A DNA stretch of 11,246 nt from an uncultured Phycisphaerae bacterium. GTDB taxonomy: Bacteria; Planctomycetota; Phycisphaerae; Phycisphaerales; SM1A02. This document shows, one piece after another, positions 8,404 through 11,246 of this stretch. The notes beneath the pieces are model-generated. The model ran no database searches. It saw only the letters and a list, made by a program, of their open reading frames with translations, and was not told the origin of the DNA. Position 1 is the first letter of the stretch; each line of letters starts with the position of its first letter. A program made the position numbers and the translations under genes. The stretch spans positions 1 through 11,246 of the forward strand of contig CALCOW010000242.1 in NCBI GenBank assembly GCA_937899935.1, read 5' to 3'.

Positions 8404-8934
8404 ATGCTTAGGAGAGTGGTGGCTACGTTGGGGGCTACTTCAGTCATTTGTGCTTCGCCAGTATTAGCGCAAGACGAATGGGTTAAGTTCAACGAAGAAA
8501 CATCAAGCCACATCTCTGCCAACAGTGCGCTTTTTGAATCGGATCAAGAAGAGAAAGACTACGCCTGGGCCGACCTTGACCGTGACGGATGGGTTGATCT
8601 CGTGATTGTGCGAAAGAGCCCATTTACTTCAGCTGGAAAATTTCCAAACGTACTCCTCATGAACGAGTCTGGGGTTCTAACAGATCGCACCACTGAGTAT
8701 GCAAGTCAGTCAGATGTCCCCGGTGACAATGGTTTCAACACGCCAACAAACGATCGAGATATCATCATCGCTGATCTCGACGGCGATCAGTGGCTGGACC
8801 TTGTGACCGCCACCACTTTGAGTGATTCCGATTCAAAGGCCATCGGTCATCCACGTATTTATATGAACTTGGGCGAAGTCGGCGGTGTCTGGCAAGGATT
8901 CCGTCACGAAGATGCGCGCATTCCCCAGATGTAA
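8404..8934 (+). CDS. Secreted FG-GAP repeat protein, 5' part (frame broken at 8923-8926)
   Basis: This is the N-terminal part of a gene that continues in another frame. It starts with a signal peptide (MLRRVVATLG, then a small-residue core ending SPVLAQ), so the product is exported. Two FG-GAP/VCBS-like units follow (DLDRDGWVDLVIV and DLDGDQWLDLVTA) with calcium-loop character. The frame reaches TAA at 8932 just after RIPQM. The continuation of the same repeat pattern, starting DVTGDGQVELYFGDYD, sits in the frame one base back. The gene lies 54 bases after the di-heme oxidoreductase stop with no terminator seen between them, so co-transcription is plausible. As it stands this fragment would make a truncated product of about 176 residues lacking its anchor tail. 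Confidence 0.82.
   Translation: MLRRVVATLGATSVICASPVLAQDEWVKFNEETSSHISANSALFESDQEEKDYAWADLDRDGWVDLVIVRKSPFTSAGKFPNVLLMNESGVLTDRTTEYASQSDVPGDNGFNTPTNDRDIIIADLDGDQWLDLVTATTLSDSDSKAIGHPRIYMNLGEVGGVWQGFRHEDARIPQM
8923..8926 (+). other. Apparent one-base frameshift at a CCCC run
   Basis: The first frame reads ATT CCC CAG ATG TAA here. Adding one base to the C run gives ATT CCC CCA GAT GTA ACA GGC GAT, i.e. IPPDVTGDG, which joins smoothly to the downstream reading frame. With that base restored the gene would encode one protein of about 794 residues from 8404 to 10787. It may be an assembly or sequencing error or a real mutation. No canonical -1 slippery heptamer in the correct frame is present. 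Confidence 0.8.
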
Positions 8935-10787
8935 CAGGCGATGGTCAGGTCGAACTCTATTTTGGCGACTATGACAGCAGTGGTGCAGGCGGCGAAGGGC
9001 AAGACACCAGTTTAGATGTCAATAATCGCCTCTTTATCAACAATGGCAATGGTTTCTTCACTGACTCACTGCAGACACGCATGGACGCCACCATGCTCTT
9101 ATCAGCTTTTGGAGCGGCCTCTGAATTCGCTGACATGAATAACGATGGCGCTATGGATTTGGTCAAGCAGACTTCACTCAATGCTCCACAGCACGTAGCG
9201 ATTTGCTATAACAACCCATCAAATGTTGGCTTCTTCAACATCTATGATGAAGTGTATTCCCTGGCACCGTATCACATCAGTTGTGGCGAACTCAATAACG
9301 ATGGACTACTCGACATCGTCGTGACAGATGATGCGACTGATCGTTATATGATCCAACTTCCAAATACTGGATCGGAGCCAGACTTCATCCAACAGGAATT
9401 CCAGTTGGAAGGTGGTGGTGGCGAACTTGCATTCGGAAGCAACAATCTCATTGTAGACCTCGACGCAGATGGTTGGAACGATGTCATTATTGCTGATGTT
9501 GATGTTGATATTGATACATGCCAGTCCGATCGAGCACACATCTATCGCAACTTTGGATTTGAAGGCGCTCCCGGAGATGTTGTTGCCCTCCGAGAAGATG
9601 GCAATGTCCTACCCACCGATATGCTTATTGGCGTCCACGATGTTGCGGTCTTTGACATCAACAATGATGGTGCATTGGATATGGTTGTGGGTCGCTGCTC
9701 AGGCAGTGAAATTTGGATCCATGAATTAGCAATTTCGTTCTCGTTCCCAGCAGGTGTACCAACCTCGTTGACTACGGATCAGCCGACCACTTTCGAAGTT
9801 GAAATCTCAACCGGATCTGGAACGCTTGATGCCAGTTCACCAAAGCTCTATTACTCAGCCAACGATGGGCCCTACATCGAGACACCTCTTTCACCGACTC
9901 GTGGATCCTCATCACTCTTCGCGACGCTACCAGGATTCCCCTGTGGCGACACGGTGAAGTTCTATGTGTCCGCAGCCTTATCGAATGGAACTAGCAACAC
10001 CAGTCCAAGTAACGCACCGACAAACGTATACACCGTTCGATCCTCTGATGGTGACATTGTGCTAATCGATGAGGACTTTGAAGGAACTGTTGATCAGTGG
10101 ACCATCGCCGACGATGGATCGCTGACAACCGGTGCTTGGGAGAACGTGGATCCAAATGGCACTATTTGGAGTTCAGCAGTAGCGGCACCAGAAGATGATG
10201 CAAGTGACGATGGCACGATGTGCTTTGTCACTGAGAACGGAGCCGTTGACGGCGCTGCCGGCAGTGCTGACATCGATGGTGGCACTGCCTATCTCATCTC
10301 TCCAGTCCTTGATCTCTCGGGCGACGATGCTGTGATTAGTTGGTCGCAGTGGTTCTTCAATAGCTCAGGAAGTGGCGAAGATTCGCTTGAAGTTAGCGTT
10401 TCAAACGACGATGGGTCGAGCTGGGTGGTTGTTACATCAAGCTTTGGCACAGCTGGCGTTTGGGAAGAAGCGAACTTCACTGTCAGTGACTATGTCACAC
10501 CATCCAACCAGGTGCGCGTTCGGTTTGCTGCTGGTGATGCTCCACCAGCCTCAGTCGTTGAAGCCGGAGTTGATGAATTCACTGTCTCGCAGGCTGGGTG
10601 TGAAGATCCAGAGGATTGTCCTGGTGATATCGACGGAAGCGGCGACGTTGGGATCAGTGACTTCTCTGCGTTCTTGGTTGCATTCGGATCATCTTGTACG
10701 TGTCCAGAAGACCTTGATGGCAACGGAACTGTTGGCGTTGAGGACTTCTCGCAATTCCTGGTTCTCTTTGGCACTGTCTGCCCATAG
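8925..10787 (+). CDS. Secreted FG-GAP repeat protein, 3' part, with Ig-like, MAM/jelly-roll-like and dockerin-like regions
   Basis: This is the C-terminal part of the gene begun at 8404. The first ATG in this frame is at 9081, but clear homologous-looking repeat sequence starts before it (DVTGDGQVELYFGDYD, then NNRLFINNGNGFFTD), so 9081 is probably not a natural start. FG-GAP units continue with DMNNDGAMDLV, ELNNDGLLDIV, DLDADGWNDVI and DINNDGALDMV. An Ig-like or fibronectin-like stretch follows (about 9730-10045). Next comes a region starting EDFEGTVDQWTI and rich in paired aromatic/Ser-Gly strands (SPVLDLSGDDAVISWSQWFF), which resembles MAM/jelly-roll-like modules. The end carries two dockerin-like repeats, DIDGSGDVGISDFSAFLVAFG and DLDGNGTVGVEDFSQFLVLFG, closing in VCP. 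No catalytic motif is seen; adhesion, carbohydrate binding or structural roles are guesses. An intrinsic terminator follows 10 bases after the stop. Confidence 0.85.
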   Translation, partial: PDVTGDGQVELYFGDYDSSGAGGEGQDTSLDVNNRLFINNGNGFFTDSLQTRMDATMLLSAFGAASEFADMNNDGAMDLVKQTSLNAPQHVAICYNNPSNVGFFNIYDEVYSLAPYHISCGELNNDGLLDIVVTDDATDRYMIQLPNTGSEPDFIQQEFQLEGGGGELAFGSNNLIVDLDADGWNDVIIADVDVDIDTCQSDRAHIYRNFGFEGAPGDVVALREDGNVLPTDMLIGVHDVAVFDINNDGALDMVVGRCSGSEIWIHELAISFSFPAGVPTSLTTDQPTTFEVEISTGSGTLDASSPKLYYSANDGPYIETPLSPTRGSSSLFATLPGFPCGDTVKFYVSAALSNGTSNTSPSNAPTNVYTVRSSDGDIVLIDEDFEGTVDQWTIADDGSLTTGAWENVDPNGTIWSSAVAAPEDDASDDGTMCFVTENGAVDGAAGSADIDGGTAYLISPVLDLSGDDAVISWSQWFFNSSGSGEDSLEVSVSNDDGSSWVVVTSSFGTAGVWEEANFTVSDYVTPSNQVRVRFAAGDAPPASVVEAGVDEFTVSQAGCEDPEDCPGDIDGSGDVGISDFSAFLVAFGSSCTCPEDLDGNGTVGVEDFSQFLVLFGTVCP

Positions 10788-10797
10788 TGTTGTTTCC

Positions 10798-10829
10798 AAC
10801 AGGGTTGCCAAACGGCAACCCTGTTTTTT
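10798..10829 (+). terminator. Strong intrinsic terminator
   Basis: A perfect 12-base inverted repeat (AACAGGGTTGCC at 10798-10809, GGCAACCCTGTT at 10814-10825) with an AAAC loop runs into a six-T tract (10824-10829). It lies 10 bases after the FG-GAP gene stop and should end the plus-strand transcript of the upstream genes. Confidence 0.95.
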
Positions 10830-10978
10830 ACACCTTAATTGATGTTCGGCGATCGAATGGTTGCTCAGAATGCGGGGTCACTGGTTTTTTTCTTGCCCCT
10901 CTTCAGATCCCGACTGATACTTGACCATGCCTCCTAGAGGTGGCGGTTCAGTATGCGCATATGAGGAGACTCTCTCAA
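10830..10978 (+). other. Intergenic region upstream of the last, partial gene
   Basis: These 149 bases lie between the terminator and the next start codon, so a promoter for the downstream gene is expected here. A TTGACC at 10921-10926 is the only -35-like hexamer I noticed, and it lacks a well-spaced -10. A palindrome ATGCGCAT sits at 10953-10960. Nothing else definite is seen. Confidence 0.35.
10964..10968 (+). promoter_or_regulatory. Ribosome binding site AGGAG for the partial gene
   Basis: AGGAG lies 10 bases before the ATG at 10979. An in-frame ATG at 10961 overlaps this site and is therefore a less likely start. Confidence 0.65.
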
Positions 10979-11246
10979 ATGACACGTAAGTCCAACTCTT
11001 TGCTACCTCGCCTTCATCTGTTTGGCTCATTTGGATTAGCTTGCGCTGTGTTTGTCCTCATTGTGGTCCTCCTTGAGTCATTCTCCAGTTCAGCTCTTGC
11101 CCAACGCACGAACCAACCAGAAAAAGATGAAACGAGAACTAGGGAAGAGATTCAGACCAATGTGGCGCGACCACAGTCACTGAAAGCTGAGATCAAGCGA
11201 ACTCGTGGAACCAACGGCTCCTATAAGAGCTCTGGCGGATCACTTT
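10979..11246 (+). CDS. Exported protein of unknown function, 5' end only
   Basis: An open frame of 89 codons runs off the end of the window with no stop. It begins MTRKSNSLLPRLHLFGSFG, continues with a hydrophobic core (ACAVFVLIVVLLE) and reaches an SSSALAQ cleavage-like site near residue 40. This is a typical, slightly long Sec signal peptide. The visible mature part is polar and charged (Glu/Lys/Arg/Thr-rich: RTNQPEKDETRTREE), then basic and Gly/Ser-rich. No domain can be recognised from this length. It has its own AGGAG site and follows a strong terminator, so it probably starts a new transcription unit. The exported character matches its neighbours. Confidence 0.75.
   Translation, partial: MTRKSNSLLPRLHLFGSFGLACAVFVLIVVLLESFSSSALAQRTNQPEKDETRTREEIQTNVARPQSLKAEIKRTRGTNGSYKSSGGSL

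Noticed and set aside
8915..8935. Programmed -1 ribosomal frameshift
   Set aside because: The direction fits, but there is no in-frame X XXY YYZ heptamer (codons are ATT CCC CAG), and I see no clear stimulatory hairpin just downstream.
10372..10842. 156-codon plus-strand frame overlapping the end of the FG-GAP gene
   Set aside because: It reads the dockerin-like region out of frame and runs through the terminator hairpin; its composition is not protein-like for this locus.
10900..10960. Possible hairpin around CCTC CTA GAGG upstream of the last gene
   Set aside because: Only four base pairs are solid; the extension depends on wobbles and mismatches, so it is not a credible riboswitch or operator.

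Overview
The window looks like a piece of a chromosome from a planctomycete, most likely a marine member of the class Phycisphaerae or a close relative. No rRNA or other phylogenetic marker is present. The inference rests on protein architecture: large Sec-exported proteins ending in Cys-rich, Asp/Gly/Asn-rich EF-hand-like repeats with a closing W/F-G...C-P signature (the 'GC-type dockerin' style tail), 'DCNxNGIPDEC' elements, 'xCC...GxC...C' cysteine repeats, and many FG-GAP/VCBS repeats. Base composition is balanced, and every protein seen is predicted to be exported or lipid-anchored.

Layout. (1) 14-3778, plus strand: a 1254-residue secreted M43-type zinc metalloprotease followed by about seven FG-GAP repeats, an unassigned beta-rich region, Cys-rich repeats and a dockerin-like tail. 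(2) 3809-6420, minus strand, convergent with gene 1: a two-gene unit. A TPR-repeat lipoprotein is followed, through a 4-base ATGA stop/start overlap, by a CRTAC1-like FG-GAP lipoprotein with a C-terminal ASPIC/UnbV domain. (3) 6421-6603: the divergent intergenic region. (4) 6604-8349, plus strand: a di-heme (two CxxCH) DHOR-family oxidoreductase fused to a dockerin/EF-hand tail. (5) 8404-10787, plus strand: a secreted FG-GAP protein with an Ig-like region, a MAM/jelly-roll-like region and a double dockerin-like tail. It is split by an apparent one-base frameshift at a C run (8923-8926). It ends at a textbook intrinsic terminator (10798-10829). (6) 10979-11246, plus strand: the 5' end of another exported protein, running off the window edge.

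How they may work together. Genes 1, 4 and 5 have unrelated working parts (protease, di-heme redox enzyme, beta-propeller/adhesion-like) but share the same kind of C-terminal module. The simplest reading is that they are sorted or tethered to a common surface structure; no cohesin-like partner is visible here. The TPR and CRTAC1-like lipoproteins probably act as a translationally coupled pair at the envelope. No tRNA, rRNA, CRISPR array, insertion sequence or phage gene was recognised. The only non-coding stretches longer than 100 bases are 6421-6603 and 10830-10978.
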